From Bordetella parapertussis (GTDB taxonomy: Bacteria > Pseudomonadota > Gammaproteobacteria > Burkholderiales > Burkholderiaceae_A), in contig CAMAXF010000005.1 of assembly GCA_945862305.1 (NCBI GenBank), positions 82,478 to 146,477 on the forward strand: DNA of 64,000 nucleotides. Direction: 5' to 3'. Position 1 is the stretch's first letter; each line of letters starts with the position of its first letter. Both the position numbers and the translations under genes were made by a program. The notes under the pieces were generated by a model. That model saw only the letters and a list, made by a program, of their open reading frames with translations. It did not search any database and had not been told where the DNA came from. This document shows positions 21,451 to 33,579 of the stretch, one piece after another.

Positions 21451-22268
21451 CCACCATCACACCCCGCAAGACACATATCTTTGCGGTGGCGAATCAAAAG
21501 GGCGGGGTGGGTAAAACCACCACGGCCGTCAACTTGGCTGCCGCCATGGCACGCTTGGGCTTTCGGGCCTTGCTCGTCGATCTCGACCCCCAAGGCAACG
21601 CAACCATGGGCAGCGGCATCGACAAGAGCAGCCTGACACAGTCGGTCTACCCCATGCTCGTGGGGCTGGCAGGGGCGGCCGCCGTGCGTGTGAGCACCCC
21701 CGGTGGCTTCGACCTCTTGCCGGCCAACCGAGACCTGGCGGGTGCCGAGGTGGAGCTGGTCGATCTCGATGATCGCGAGCACCGCCTTGCCAAAGGCCTG
21801 GCGGACATCGCCGCCGACTACGACATTGTGGTCATCGACTGCCCCCCATCGCTCTCGCTGCTGACCCTCAATGGGCTGTGCGCCGCCCACGGGGTGGTGA
21901 TCCCCATGCAGTGTGAGTACTTCGCACTCGAGGGCCTCTCCGACCTGGTCAATTCGATCAAGCGGGTGCATGCCGGTCTGAACCGAGAGCTGCGAATCAT
22001 TGGCCTGCTGCGGGTCATGTTCGATCCCCGAATGACCCTCTCCCAGCAGGTCAGCGACCAGCTCGAGCGGCACTTCGCAGAGAAGGTCTTCAAGACCGTG
22101 ATTCCCCGAAATGTCCGCCTGGCCGAGGCCCCCAGCCATGGGCAGTCCGGCCTCGATTACGACCCAGCCTCAAGGGGCTCTCAGGCTTACTTGTCGTTTG
22201 CCCAGGAGCTCGTGGCCCGAATGGGCATGGTGCGTGGCGCCGCGGCAGTTCAGGAGGTGACGCAATGA
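21447..22268 (+). CDS. parA: Chromosome partitioning ATPase ParA
   Basis: Deviant Walker A ATPase (273 aa) that drives segregation of ParB-parS complexes. The signature NQKGGVGKTTTAVNLA with both lysines is at the N-terminus, with LLVDLDPQGNAT and the later VIDCPPSLSLLTLN motif. It is a short chromosomal-type ParA without an N-terminal DNA-binding domain. The start is set at 21447 because ATGA overlaps the rsmG stop; an ATG seven codons upstream is possible. It overlaps parB by 4 bp. Confidence 0.97.
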   Translation: MTTITPRKTHIFAVANQKGGVGKTTTAVNLAAAMARLGFRALLVDLDPQGNATMGSGIDKSSLTQSVYPMLVGLAGAAAVRVSTPGGFDLLPANRDLAGAEVELVDLDDREHRLAKGLADIAADYDIVVIDCPPSLSLLTLNGLCAAHGVVIPMQCEYFALEGLSDLVNSIKRVHAGLNRELRIIGLLRVMFDPRMTLSQQVSDQLERHFAEKVFKTVIPRNVRLAEAPSHGQSGLDYDPASRGSQAYLSFAQELVARMGMVRGAAAVQEVTQ

Positions 22269-23167
22269 GCTTGAAGAAAAAAGGCCTTGGACGCGGCCTG
22301 GAAGTCTTGTTGGGGGCTTCCACGCCCATGCAAGAGGCCACTGATGGCCTGGTGTCCCTGCCGCTGACGGCACTGCAAGCAGGCCGTTACCAGCCTCGGC
22401 AGGTCATGGATGAGTCGGGGCTTGAGGAGCTTGCCGATTCCATCCGCCGGCAGGGCGTGTTGCAGCCCATCGTCGTACGGCCCATCAGCACCGGAACCGA
22501 CACCGTCGCCTACGAGATCATCGCCGGCGAACGCCGCTTCCGAGCCACCAAGCTCGCTGGGCTCACGGAGATTCCTGCTGTGGTCAAGGCCGTGGATGAC
22601 CAGACGGCCCTGGCCATGGCGCTTATTGAGAATCTGCAGCGTCGAGACCTCTCGGCCCTTGAAGAGGCGCAGGGCATTTCCCGGCTCATCGAAGAGTTCG
22701 GGCTGACCCATGAGCAGGCCGCCCAGGCTGTAGGCCGCTCCCGCAGTGCCACCACCAACTTGCTGCGGCTCTTGCAATTGCCCCAGGCCGTGCAGGCCTA
22801 TCTGCGGGAAGGCCAACTGGAGGCAGGCCATGCCCGAGTGTTGCTGACCCTACCTGCCCCGCAGCAGCGTGCCTTGGCTGAGTTGGCTGTGGCCCAGGGG
22901 CTGTCGGTTCGGGACGTGGAGGAGCGCGCCCGCCGGCTGGCAGGCGCATCCGGTTTGAGCAAGTCAGGTGGCACCAAGCGCGCGGCTGCAGCCGAGGCGA
23001 GTGCCGACTGGCGTCGCATGGAAGAGGTGCTGTCTGACCAGCTCGGGCTGGTGGTGGCTTTAAAGCCAAAAGGGGCCGGCGGGGAGTTGCGGGTGCAGTT
23101 CAACAGCCCCGAGGAATTTGAAGGCCTCTTGCAGCGGCTCGTCCCCGTAAACACCGAGGGTTTTTGA
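22265..23167 (+). CDS. parB: Chromosome partitioning protein ParB
   Basis: parS-binding CTPase clamp (300 aa) that loads at the tandem sites 2.8-4.5 kb upstream. The N-terminal KKKGLGRGLEVLLG, the CTP-binding motif GERRFRATKLAG, the helix-turn-helix segment (LTHEQAAQAVGRSRSATTNL) and the C-terminal dimerisation domain after a linker are all present. The start overlaps parA as ATGA. The TGA stop lies inside a perfect TTGACA hexamer that looks like the -35 of the ATP synthase promoter. Confidence 0.97.
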   Translation: MSLKKKGLGRGLEVLLGASTPMQEATDGLVSLPLTALQAGRYQPRQVMDESGLEELADSIRRQGVLQPIVVRPISTGTDTVAYEIIAGERRFRATKLAGLTEIPAVVKAVDDQTALAMALIENLQRRDLSALEEAQGISRLIEEFGLTHEQAAQAVGRSRSATTNLLRLLQLPQAVQAYLREGQLEAGHARVLLTLPAPQQRALAELAVAQGLSVRDVEERARRLAGASGLSKSGGTKRAAAAEASADWRRMEEVLSDQLGLVVALKPKGAGGELRVQFNSPEEFEGLLQRLVPVNTEGF

Positions 23168-23193
23168 CAATGGACGCTCGCCCCCTTTACACT
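23164..23193 (+). promoter_or_regulatory. Putative sigma-70 promoter of the atp operon
   Basis: Perfect TTGACA (23164-23169), 18-bp spacer, TACACT (23188-23193), 39 bp before atpI. The -35 hexamer includes the parB stop codon. Confidence 0.7.
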
Positions 23194-23232
23194 CCACAGG
23201 CTTAACCGAAGCGGCTGGTAGACAAGATTCGA

Positions 23233-23637
23233 ATGATCAGGGTGCCAGTTGTTCAGGGGGTCTTGGTGGGCGTATGCGCCGCGTTGGCCGCACTCCACTC
23301 GGCGCCAACGGGCTGGAGCGTGTTGCTCGGTGGTCTGTCGATCGTGCTGCCCAACCTTCTGTTTGCCTGGCGATTGCAGTTGGCTTCACCGAATCGGGCG
23401 GTGGTTGTTTGGATGATTGGCGAGCTTCTCAAAATGATGCTGTCCGTTGTCCTGCTGGTCTTGGTGGCCACATGGTTCGAGGGCTTGGTCTGGCCAGGTC
23501 TGCTGCTCGGAATTGCCGTAGCAGCCATGTCGATCTTTGTGGCGCCTTGGGTATTGAATCGGGCGGTTCGTCAGCAAGACGCCCAACGAATTGATCGTAG
23601 GCTACGGCAGGCGCCGGAGTCCGTTGAAACGAAGTAA
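23233..23637 (+). CDS. atpI: ATP synthase subunit I
   Basis: Small membrane protein (134 aa) with four hydrophobic segments, matching AtpI, an assembly factor helping form the c-ring. Sequence conservation in the family is low; the call rests on size, topology and position as first gene of a complete F1Fo operon. It is followed 21 bp later by atpB. The C-terminal tail is polar and charged. Confidence 0.85.
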   Translation: MIRVPVVQGVLVGVCAALAALHSAPTGWSVLLGGLSIVLPNLLFAWRLQLASPNRAVVVWMIGELLKMMLSVVLLVLVATWFEGLVWPGLLLGIAVAAMSIFVAPWVLNRAVRQQDAQRIDRRLRQAPESVETK

Positions 23638-24489
<852 letters not shown>

Positions 24490-24500
24490 GTCGAATGAAG

Positions 24501-24800
<300 letters not shown>

Positions 24801-24836
24801 GACGGGCTCTGATCAAGACTCTGTGAGGACTGCGCT

Positions 24837-25307
24837 GTGAATCTGAACGCAACCCTGGTCGCCCAGCTGGTCGTATTTTTTGTACTGGCTTGGTTCACCA
24901 TGAAATTCGTATGGCCCCCGATCATGAAGGCGCTCGATGAGCGGGCTCAGAAAATCGCCGAAGGCCTCGCCGCGGCCGACAAGGCCAAGGCCGACATGGT
25001 CATGGCTGAGCGCCGGGCTGCCGAGGAAATGGGCAAGGCTAAGGATGTCGCCGGTGAGGTTCGTGCGTCGGCTGAGAAGCAGGCCAACCTCCTTATCGAA
25101 CAGGCCAGGTCCGAGGCCACCCGTATCGTTGCAGCCGCCCGAGAGGCAGCCGAGAAGGAGGCCGAGTCGGTGGTTCAGTCTGCGCGTGACAGCCTTCGTG
25201 ACGAGGTGGCCACCTTGGCGGTCAAGGGCGCGGAGCAGATCCTGCGCCGAGAAGTCGATGCCAAGGCTCATGCAGACCTGCTCAAGCACTTGAAGAACGA
25301 GCTCTGA
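24837..25307 (+). CDS. atpF: ATP synthase Fo subunit b
   Basis: Peripheral-stalk subunit (156 aa): one N-terminal membrane helix (residues ~6-24), then a long, highly charged Ala/Glu/Lys-rich coiled coil, the usual length for betaproteobacteria. Start codon GTG, preceded by GTGAGGAC. One base separates its stop from the atpH ATG. Confidence 0.96.
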   Translation: MNLNATLVAQLVVFFVLAWFTMKFVWPPIMKALDERAQKIAEGLAAADKAKADMVMAERRAAEEMGKAKDVAGEVRASAEKQANLLIEQARSEATRIVAAAREAAEKEAESVVQSARDSLRDEVATLAVKGAEQILRREVDAKAHADLLKHLKNEL

Positions 25308-25308
25308 T

Positions 25309-25845
25309 ATGGCGGAAGTCGCAACCATTGCGCGGCCATACGCAGAGGCCGCCTTCGCGGTGGCCCGCGCAGATGCAGCGGCCATGTCTGCATGGTCTGC
25401 TGCACTCGGACGGCTGGCTGCTATCGCGGCCGACGATGCCACGCAATCGCTTTATGGCAATCCGTCTGTTGGGCCAGACCAGCTCGCCAAATTGTTTTCA
25501 GATGCCGCAGGTGGCCTCACTGGCCCGGTGGAAAATTTTGTGAAGCTGCTGGCCGAGAACGGCCGGCTCTCCACCCTGCCAGAGATCGCCACACGCTTTG
25601 AGGCGCTCAAGAATGCGGCCAATGCCACCCTTGCGGCGCGAGTGGAAACAGCCTTTGCCTTGTCCGCGGCCGAGCAGGCCGAGATCAAGGCGCTGCTTGA
25701 AAAAAAATACGGCCAGGCCGTGACCCTCACCACCGAGGAGGCCAAGGGCCTGATCGGTGGCGTGAGGATCTCGATTGGCGACGAAGTGATCGATGCATCG
25801 GTGAGTGGCAAGCTCGCCAAGATGACATCCGCCCTGATGAACTAG
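25309..25845 (+). CDS. atpH: ATP synthase F1 subunit delta
   Basis: Stalk subunit (178 aa) connecting F1 to subunit b. The N-terminal ATIARPYAEAAFAVA and the C-terminal GLIGGVRISIGDEVIDASVSG motif are typical. Located one base after atpF and 11 bp before atpA. Confidence 0.96.
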   Translation: MAEVATIARPYAEAAFAVARADAAAMSAWSAALGRLAAIAADDATQSLYGNPSVGPDQLAKLFSDAAGGLTGPVENFVKLLAENGRLSTLPEIATRFEALKNAANATLAARVETAFALSAAEQAEIKALLEKKYGQAVTLTTEEAKGLIGGVRISIGDEVIDASVSGKLAKMTSALMN

Positions 25846-25856
25846 GAGCAATTTGA

Positions 25857-27404
25857 ATGCAACTGAACCCCTCTGAAATTAGTGAGCTGCTCAAGGGCAA
25901 AATCCAAGGCCTTAATCTGGTCGCGGACACACGCAACCAGGGCACGGTGGTCTCGGTCACCGACGGCATCTGCCGCATCCACGGGCTCTCGAATGTGATG
26001 CAAGGTGAAATGCTGGAGTTTCCCAACAACACCATCGGCCTGGCCCTCAATCTTGAGCGCGACTCCGTTGGTGCGGTGGTGCTGGGTGAGTACACCGAGA
26101 TCTCAGAGGGCGACGTGGTCAAGGCCACCGGTCGAATTCTGGATGTTCCTGTGGGACCAGAGCTCATTGGCCGCGTGCTGAACGCACTGGGTCAGCCCAT
26201 CGATGGCAAAGGCCCCATCAATGCCAAGATGACCGACGTTATCGAGAAGGTCGCCCCCGGCGTGATCTACCGTAAGTCGGTCTCGCAGCCGGTTCAGACC
26301 GGTCTGAAGGCCGTGGACTCCATGGTGCCTGTGGGCCGTGGTCAGCGTGAGCTGATCATTGGCGACCGCCAGACCGGCAAGACCGCTGTGGCCGTCGACA
26401 CGATCATCAATCAGAAGGGTCAGAAGATGACCTGCGTCTACGTGGCGATTGGTCAGAAGGCCTCCACCATTGCCAACGTGGTGCGCAAGCTCGAAGAGAC
26501 GGGTGCCATGGCCTACACCATTGTGGTGGCCGCCACGGCTTCGGAGTCGGCTGCCATGCAGTATCTGTCGGCCTATTCCGGCTGCACCATGGGAGAGTAC
26601 TTCCGCGACCGTGGCGAGGACGCCCTCATCATTTACGACGATCTCTCCAAGCAGGCCGTGGCCTACCGTCAGGTTTCACTGCTGCTGCGCCGCCCGCCGG
26701 GCCGTGAGGCGTTCCCTGGCGATGTCTTCTATCTCCACTCCCGCCTGCTCGAGCGGGCCGCCCGGGTCAACGAGGAATACGTTGAGAAGTTCACCAATGG
26801 TGCCGTCAAGGGCAAGACCGGTTCACTCACAGCCCTTCCCATCATTGAAACCCAGGCTGGCGACGTCTCTGCATTTGTGCCCACCAACGTGATTTCTATC
26901 ACCGACGGTCAGATCTTCCTCGAGACCGATCTGTTCAACGCCGGCATTCGCCCTGCGCTTAACGCCGGTATTTCGGTGTCGCGTGTGGGTGGTGCGGCCC
27001 AGACCAAGCTCATGAAGCGCAAGGACACGGGCGCAGGTGTGCGTCTGGCCCTGGCCCAGTACCGCGAGCTGGCTGCCTTTGCGCAGTTTGCCTCGGACCT
27101 CGACGAGACCACCCGCAAGCAGCTCGAGCGTGGCCGCCTTGTTACCGAGCTCATGAAGCAGCCCCAGTACCAGCCGCTCAAGATCTGGGAGATGGCGCTC
27201 ACCCTGTTTGCGGTGAACAACAACTACATGGATGACGTCGATGTCTCCAAGGCCAGTGCCTTCGAGCGGGCTTTGCGCGACCACGTGCGCAACAAGCACG
27301 TTGCACTGGCCGATGCCATCGAAGCCGCCAAGGATCTCTCTGCAGACCATGAGGCCCAGCTGCGCAAGGCCATCGAAGACTTTAAGAAGACCGGCGCCTA
27401 CTAA
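25857..27404 (+). CDS. atpA: ATP synthase F1 subunit alpha
   Basis: Non-catalytic nucleotide-binding subunit (515 aa). The P-loop [11 protein letters not shown] and the [19 protein letters not shown] segment are present; N-terminal [13 protein letters not shown] is characteristic. Codon use is strongly biased to C-ending codons (ATC, ACC, GTC), giving a useful reference for highly expressed genes in this genome. Confidence 0.98.
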   Translation: MQLNPSEISELLKGKIQGLNLVADTRNQGTVVSVTDGICRIHGLSNVMQGEMLEFPNNTIGLALNLERDSVGAVVLGEYTEISEGDVVKATGRILDVPVGPELIGRVLNALGQPIDGKGPINAKMTDVIEKVAPGVIYRKSVSQPVQTGLKAVDSMVPVGRGQRELIIGDRQTGKTAVAVDTIINQKGQKMTCVYVAIGQKASTIANVVRKLEETGAMAYTIVVAATASESAAMQYLSAYSGCTMGEYFRDRGEDALIIYDDLSKQAVAYRQVSLLLRRPPGREAFPGDVFYLHSRLLERAARVNEEYVEKFTNGAVKGKTGSLTALPIIETQAGDVSAFVPTNVISITDGQIFLETDLFNAGIRPALNAGISVSRVGGAAQTKLMKRKDTGAGVRLALAQYRELAAFAQFASDLDETTRKQLERGRLVTELMKQPQYQPLKIWEMALTLFAVNNNYMDDVDVSKASAFERALRDHVRNKHVALADAIEAAKDLSADHEAQLRKAIEDFKKTGAY

Positions 27405-27413
27405 GGACCCCCC

Positions 27414-28283
27414 ATGCCAGGCTCAAAAGAGATACGCAACAAGATCAAGAGCGTTCAAAACACGCGCAAGATCACCAAGGCCATGGAAATGGTCGCGGCC
27501 TCGAAGATGCGCCGCGCGCAAGAGCGCATGCGCGCCGGTCGCCCCTATGTGGAAAAGGTTCGTGCCATTTGTGCAAACCTCAGCCACGCCACACCGGAGT
27601 TCGTACACCCCTACATGACCCGGCGCAAAGAGATCAAGCGCATTGGACTCATCGTGGTCACCTCCGACAAAGGCCTGTGCGGTGGTTTGAACACCAACCT
27701 GCTGCGCCAAGTGGTGACACGCGTCAAAGAGTGGGAAGCCGCTGGTGCGAGCGTGCAGGTCACGGCGTTTGGCAATAAGGGCTTTGGCTTTTTCAGCCGC
27801 ATGGGCTCGAAGGTGGTGAGCCACGTCATTGGTCTGGGCGATGCCCCGCAGCTCGGCACACTCATTGGCCCCGTCAAGGTTCAACTCGACGCCTTTGCGG
27901 CCGGTGAGCTCGATGCGGTGTTCTTGGCGTCCAATCAGTTCGTGAACACCATGAAGCAAGACCCCACCGTGATGGAACTGCTTCCCCTGACCGACGATCG
28001 TCTGGAGCGGACCGACCCCAATCACGACTGGGATTACCTCTACGAGCCCAATGCAGAGGTGGTGCTCTCCGAGCTGCTCACCCGCTATTTGGAGTCAGTG
28101 GTGTTTCAGGCGGTGGCCGAGAACATGGCCTGCGAGCAGAGCGCCCGCATGGTGGCTATGAAGGCCGCCTCGGACAACGCCAAGCAGCTCATCGAAAGCC
28201 TGCAACTGTCCTACAACAAGGCGCGCCAGGCCGCCATCACCAAAGAATTGTCGGAAATCGTGGGCGGTGCAGCGGCTGTGTAA
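27414..28283 (+). CDS. atpG: ATP synthase F1 subunit gamma
   Basis: Central rotor shaft (289 aa). The N-terminal [30 protein letters not shown] helix region and the C-terminal helix with [20 protein letters not shown] form the coiled-coil axle; [15 protein letters not shown] is the conserved central segment. It starts 9 bp after atpA and is followed by a 52-bp gap before atpD. Confidence 0.97.
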   Translation: MPGSKEIRNKIKSVQNTRKITKAMEMVAASKMRRAQERMRAGRPYVEKVRAICANLSHATPEFVHPYMTRRKEIKRIGLIVVTSDKGLCGGLNTNLLRQVVTRVKEWEAAGASVQVTAFGNKGFGFFSRMGSKVVSHVIGLGDAPQLGTLIGPVKVQLDAFAAGELDAVFLASNQFVNTMKQDPTVMELLPLTDDRLERTDPNHDWDYLYEPNAEVVLSELLTRYLESVVFQAVAENMACEQSARMVAMKAASDNAKQLIESLQLSYNKARQAAITKELSEIVGGAAAV

Positions 28284-28317
28284 GCCCCACGCCCACATGC
28301 AATTAACAAACGTTTAG

Positions 28318-29745
<1,428 letters not shown>

Positions 29746-29766
29746 TTCAATCGGAGTCCATGCCCC

Positions 29767-30183
29767 ATGGCCGGAACCATTCAAGTCGACGTTGTCAGCG
29801 CCCAAGAGATGATCTTCTCTGGGGAGGCCGAGTTCGTGGCCCTTCCCGGAGAGCAGGGCGAGCTGGGCATTCTGCCGGGGCACATCCCGCTCATCACCCG
29901 CATTCGTCCTGGCACGGTTCGCATCAAGGTCAATGGCCAAGAAGAGCTCATCTTTGTGGCCGGTGGCATCTTGGAAGTGCAGCCTCGCGTGGTCACGGTG
30001 CTCGCCGACACGGCCATCCGTGGAAAAGACCTCGATGAGGCCAAGGCTGAACAAGCCCGTAAGGATGCCGAAACCGCGCTTGCCAATCGCAACACCGACA
30101 TCAATTACGCAGCCGCCCAGGCGGAGCTGGCCATCGCATCGGCCCAGCTCGCCGCCCTGAAGCAGTTCAGAAGCCGCAAGTAA
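29767..30183 (+). CDS. atpC: ATP synthase F1 subunit epsilon
   Basis: Rotor subunit (138 aa) with an N-terminal beta-sandwich ([34 protein letters not shown]) and a C-terminal helical hairpin that can inhibit ATP hydrolysis. It ends the F1Fo gene set; hemE begins 22 bp later on the same strand and may be co-transcribed. Confidence 0.97.
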   Translation: MAGTIQVDVVSAQEMIFSGEAEFVALPGEQGELGILPGHIPLITRIRPGTVRIKVNGQEELIFVAGGILEVQPRVVTVLADTAIRGKDLDEAKAEQARKDAETALANRNTDINYAAAQAELAIASAQLAALKQFRSRK

Positions 30184-30205
30184 GCGGCCCGCGGCACCCC
30201 CAGAT

Positions 30206-31273
30206 TTGGCCCAGACCAACGACCTCTTTTTACGGGCCCTTGCCCGGCAGCCGGTGGAGCGAACCCCGGTCTGGCTCATGCGCCAGGCGGGCCGTTATCT
30301 GCCGGAGTACAACGCCACCCGCAAGAAGGCCGGCAACTTTCTGGCCTTGTGCAAGAACCCCGAGCTGGCCTGCGAGGTCACCCTTCAGCCGATTGATCGT
30401 TACGGCCTGGATGCGGCCATTCTGTTCTCGGACATCCTCACCATCCCGGATGCCTTTGGCCTTGGCCTGCATTTCGTAGAGGGGGAAGGCCCGCGCTTTC
30501 ACCGAAAGATTGAGTCCGAGGCCGACCTTGCGGTCATGCCCAATGTCGACATGGCCGAGGCCCTCTCCTACGTGGGCGATGCGGTTGCACTCATTCGCAA
30601 AACCCTCGATGGCCGCGTGCCCCTCATTGGCTTCTCAGGCAGCCCATGGACACTGGCCTGTTACATGCTCGCCGGCGGCAGCAGCTCCGACGACTTTTTG
30701 TCGGTGCGCAAATGGATCTACAGCCGCCCAGACCTGGTGCAGGCCCTGCTCAAGCGCCTCACCCATGCCGTCACCGACTACTGCGACATGCAGGTGCGCG
30801 CGGGCGCGCAGGCCATCATGCTCTTCGACAGCTGGGGTGGCCTGCTGGCAGACCAATCCTTCGATGCTTTCTCGCTGCAAGCCTTGGAGACCATTGTGGG
30901 CGACCTGCGGGCCCGCCATCCGCAGACCCCGGTCATCGTGTTCGTCAAAGGTGGTGGCCAGTGGATGGAGCGCATTGCGGCCACCGGCTGCCAGGGCGTG
31001 GGCCTCGACTGGACGGCCAACCTCGGCCAAGCCCGCCGCCTGATCGGCGACCGCTGCGCCCTGCAAGGCAACCTGGACCCAGCCGTTCTGCTCGGCACGC
31101 CTGCGCACATCGAGGCCGAGGCCACCAAGGTGGTCAACAACTTTGGAAAATTATCGGCGGGTGCGGGCCACATCTTTAATTTGGGTCATGGCATCTCGCA
31201 GTTCACGCCCATCGACCACGTCACATGCCTCGTGGAGGCTGTTGCAAAGGCCAGCCGCCAGCAGGCTACCTGA
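30206..31273 (+). CDS. hemE: Uroporphyrinogen decarboxylase
   Basis: Heme-pathway enzyme (355 aa) converting uroporphyrinogen III to coproporphyrinogen III. The N-terminal hallmark PVWLMRQAGRYLPEY with the active-site arginine and ILFSDILTIPDAFGL with the catalytic aspartate are intact; GFSGSPWTLACYM follows. The only start fitting the family N-terminus is TTG at 30206. Immediate position after atpC and before priA follows the betaproteobacterial order. Confidence 0.96.
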   Translation: MAQTNDLFLRALARQPVERTPVWLMRQAGRYLPEYNATRKKAGNFLALCKNPELACEVTLQPIDRYGLDAAILFSDILTIPDAFGLGLHFVEGEGPRFHRKIESEADLAVMPNVDMAEALSYVGDAVALIRKTLDGRVPLIGFSGSPWTLACYMLAGGSSSDDFLSVRKWIYSRPDLVQALLKRLTHAVTDYCDMQVRAGAQAIMLFDSWGGLLADQSFDAFSLQALETIVGDLRARHPQTPVIVFVKGGGQWMERIAATGCQGVGLDWTANLGQARRLIGDRCALQGNLDPAVLLGTPAHIEAEATKVVNNFGKLSAGAGHIFNLGHGISQFTPIDHVTCLVEAVAKASRQQAT

Positions 31274-31284
31274 GCGCAGCACGC

Positions 31285-33441
31285 ATGTCAGCCCTCACGG
31301 GCAAGCCCACCACGCGACTGCTGGATGTTGCAGTCGACACCCCAGGCCTTGGCCCGCTCAGCTATCTTGCGCCCCCATCGGGCGCCCCCAACGACACCGA
31401 CAATGGCCTTGAGGCCGGCGACTGGCTCCTCGTGCCGGTGGGGACACGCAGCCGCGTAGGACTGATCGTGGCCATCCAAGATGTCGAGCCGCGCGCGATC
31501 GAGGGCTTGGACTATGCGGTGCGCCCAGCCCTACAACGCCTAGCCCTGCCTCGGTTGTCCTCTCCCATGTTGCGACTCTTGAGCTTCACGGCCCGCTACT
31601 ACCACCGGTCGGTTGGGCAGGTCATGGGCACCATGCTGCCCGCCTGGTTGCGCGCGCCGGCCACCCACCGCCAACGCCCCACCAAAACCGGTTTGAAGCC
31701 GTCGAGCCTGGAGGCCTGCCTTGGCCAAGGGCTTGATGCGCTCGAACACCAGCACGAGCAGGCCCAGCCCCATGGCCACGCAGCAAGCCAGGGAGACGCA
31801 TGGCCAGCCCTCACGACAGACCAGGCCGCCGTTGTGAAGGCCTTCGAGGCGCATGTCCAACAACCAAACCCAGCGGCCGTCTTGCTGCATGGGGTGACAG
31901 GCTCTGGAAAGACACGGGTCTACTTCGAACTCATGGCCCAACGCCTGCAGGCGGCTCCGGACCAGCAGGTGCTCTTTCTGGTGCCAGAAATCGGCCTCAC
32001 CCCGCAGCTGCAGACACGCCTGGTCCAGGCCTTTCCGGGCCATCGGGTGGGCGTGCTGCACAGCGGCCTGACGGACCGCCAGCGCGCCGTCATTTGGCTT
32101 GCCGGGGCCTTGGGCCAACTGCAAATTCTGGTGGGCACACGCATGGCCATTTTGGCCCCGCTGCCCGGCCTGGGCATGATCGTGGTCGACGAGGAACACG
32201 ACGCGTCCTACAAGCAGCTCGAGGGCCTGCGTTATTCCGCGAGGGATCTGGCCCTTTGGCGTGCCAAAGACCTCGGCATCCCCCTGCTCCTGGGCTCGGC
32301 CAGCCCCAGCCTCGAGATGCAGGCCCAGGTGGCCCAGGGCCGCCTGGTGTCACTGCGCCTGGATGCGCGGGCCACCGGCACCATGCCTGCGCCGGTGCGG
32401 TTCATCGATCTGCGCGTGGAGCGGGCCGAGGAGGGACTGGCACCGAGTGCCTGGCGCGCACTGGAGCAGACGCTGGCCGAGGGGCAGCAGGCCTTGGTCT
32501 ACTTGAACCGGCGGGGCTGGGCGCCAGTGCTCAACTGCGAGGCCTGCGGATGGACAGCGCCCTGTCCAGACTGCTCCACGCCCGCCGTCTTGCACAAGCG
32601 AAAGGCGGGCTGGCGGCTCATTTGCCACCGGTGCGGCCATCAGTCGGCCACGCCAAAGGCGTGTCCGGACTGCGGAAATCCCAGCCTGGAGACCTTTGGC
32701 CGTGGAAGCCAACAGCTCGAGGAGGCCCTGCAGTCGAGGCTGCCACAGGCCAAGCTCTTGCGCATGGATCGCGACGCCATTCGAAGCCAGGCGGCCTTCG
32801 AGGAGGCCCTGGCACAGATCCGCCGCGGCGAGGTGAATCTGCTGGTGGGCACCCAGATGATGGCCAAAGGCCATGACTTCCCCGCCCTCAAGCGCGTGAT
32901 CGTGGTCGACGCCGATGCCCAGATTGCCAACCCAGACTTCCGAGCGCCGGAATGGCTGTTCGCCAACCTGCTGCAGGTGGCGGGCCGAGCAGGGCGCCAC
33001 CTTGCAGGTGCCGAGGTCATCATTCAAACCCGCTATCCCAGCCACCCCTTGTTGCTCGCCTTGGCCGATCCCTCGCCGGGGGCACACCGCCGGCATTGGC
33101 AACAGCTCTTGCAAGAGCGGCAGTCTGCAGGCCTGCCACCGTTCTCGCACTTGGCCGCCGTGCGCTTCTCGCATGCTCGGGGTGATGCGGCCGTGGAGGC
33201 CGCAAAGGCCTGTGAGGCCTGGTGTCAGGCGGAGTCGATTCGACAGGATTTGGGCGTGACGGTGTACCCACCGACGCCGAGATACCCTGAGCGTCAGGCG
33301 GGAAAGACCCGTTGGCAGATCATTCTGGAATGCACGGAGCGCGCGGGCCTGCACGCGCTGCTCGACGGGCTTGGCCCATGGGCCCAGGCGCATCGCGCGG
33401 TGGATGTGGCCTTGGAGGTCGACCCGCTGGGGTTTTCTTGA
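31285..33441 (+). CDS. priA: Primosomal protein N' (replication restart helicase)
   Basis: Superfamily 2 helicase (718 aa) that reloads the replisome at abandoned forks. The N-terminal 3'-DNA-binding domain is followed by Walker A GVTGSGKTRVY, the DEEHD box, and a zinc region with paired cysteines (CEACGW, CPDC, CHRCGH, CPDCG near residues 415-465), then helicase motifs V-VI (GTQMMAKGHDFP, QVAGRAGR). ATG at 31285, 11 bp after hemE, gives the usual length. The tRNA-Arg gene lies head-on 8 bp downstream. Confidence 0.97.
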   Translation: MSALTGKPTTRLLDVAVDTPGLGPLSYLAPPSGAPNDTDNGLEAGDWLLVPVGTRSRVGLIVAIQDVEPRAIEGLDYAVRPALQRLALPRLSSPMLRLLSFTARYYHRSVGQVMGTMLPAWLRAPATHRQRPTKTGLKPSSLEACLGQGLDALEHQHEQAQPHGHAASQGDAWPALTTDQAAVVKAFEAHVQQPNPAAVLLHGVTGSGKTRVYFELMAQRLQAAPDQQVLFLVPEIGLTPQLQTRLVQAFPGHRVGVLHSGLTDRQRAVIWLAGALGQLQILVGTRMAILAPLPGLGMIVVDEEHDASYKQLEGLRYSARDLALWRAKDLGIPLLLGSASPSLEMQAQVAQGRLVSLRLDARATGTMPAPVRFIDLRVERAEEGLAPSAWRALEQTLAEGQQALVYLNRRGWAPVLNCEACGWTAPCPDCSTPAVLHKRKAGWRLICHRCGHQSATPKACPDCGNPSLETFGRGSQQLEEALQSRLPQAKLLRMDRDAIRSQAAFEEALAQIRRGEVNLLVGTQMMAKGHDFPALKRVIVVDADAQIANPDFRAPEWLFANLLQVAGRAGRHLAGAEVIIQTRYPSHPLLLALADPSPGAHRRHWQQLLQERQSAGLPPFSHLAAVRFSHARGDAAVEAAKACEAWCQAESIRQDLGVTVYPPTPRYPERQAGKTRWQIILECTERAGLHALLDGLGPWAQAHRAVDVALEVDPLGFS

Positions 33442-33449
33442 TGAACCTG

Positions 33450-33525
33450 TGGCGCGTCTGGCAGGAATCGAACCTGCGACCCTTGGCTTCGGAGGCCAAT
33501 ACTCTATCCACTGAGCTACAGACGC
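33450..33525 (-). tRNA. tRNA-Arg (anticodon CCG)
   Basis: 76-nt cloverleaf on the minus strand with encoded CCA. Acceptor stem GCGTCTG/CAGACGC, D-loop TAGCTCAGTGGATAGAG, anticodon stem-loop TTGGC-CTCCGAA-GCCAA giving anticodon CCG, and T-arm with GGTTCGATTCC. Reads CGG codons, which are frequent in this GC-rich genome. It sits between priA and the cytochrome gene, opposite in direction to both. Confidence 0.97.
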
Positions 33526-33534
33526 ATAGCCTTC

Positions 33535-33564
33535 TATAATACGCGTCTCCACCCTTTGAGACGC
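33535..33564 (+). promoter_or_regulatory. Putative -10 and 5'-UTR hairpin of the cytochrome c gene
   Basis: TATAAT at 33535-33540, followed by an inverted repeat GCGTCTC (33543-33549) / GAGACGC (33558-33564) with an 8-base loop that would lie at the very 5' end of the message. No good -35 is visible; the -35 position falls inside the tRNA-Arg gene. The stem resembles the tRNA acceptor arm sequence. Confidence 0.4.
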
Positions 33565-33579
33565 CACAGAGACCTTGCC

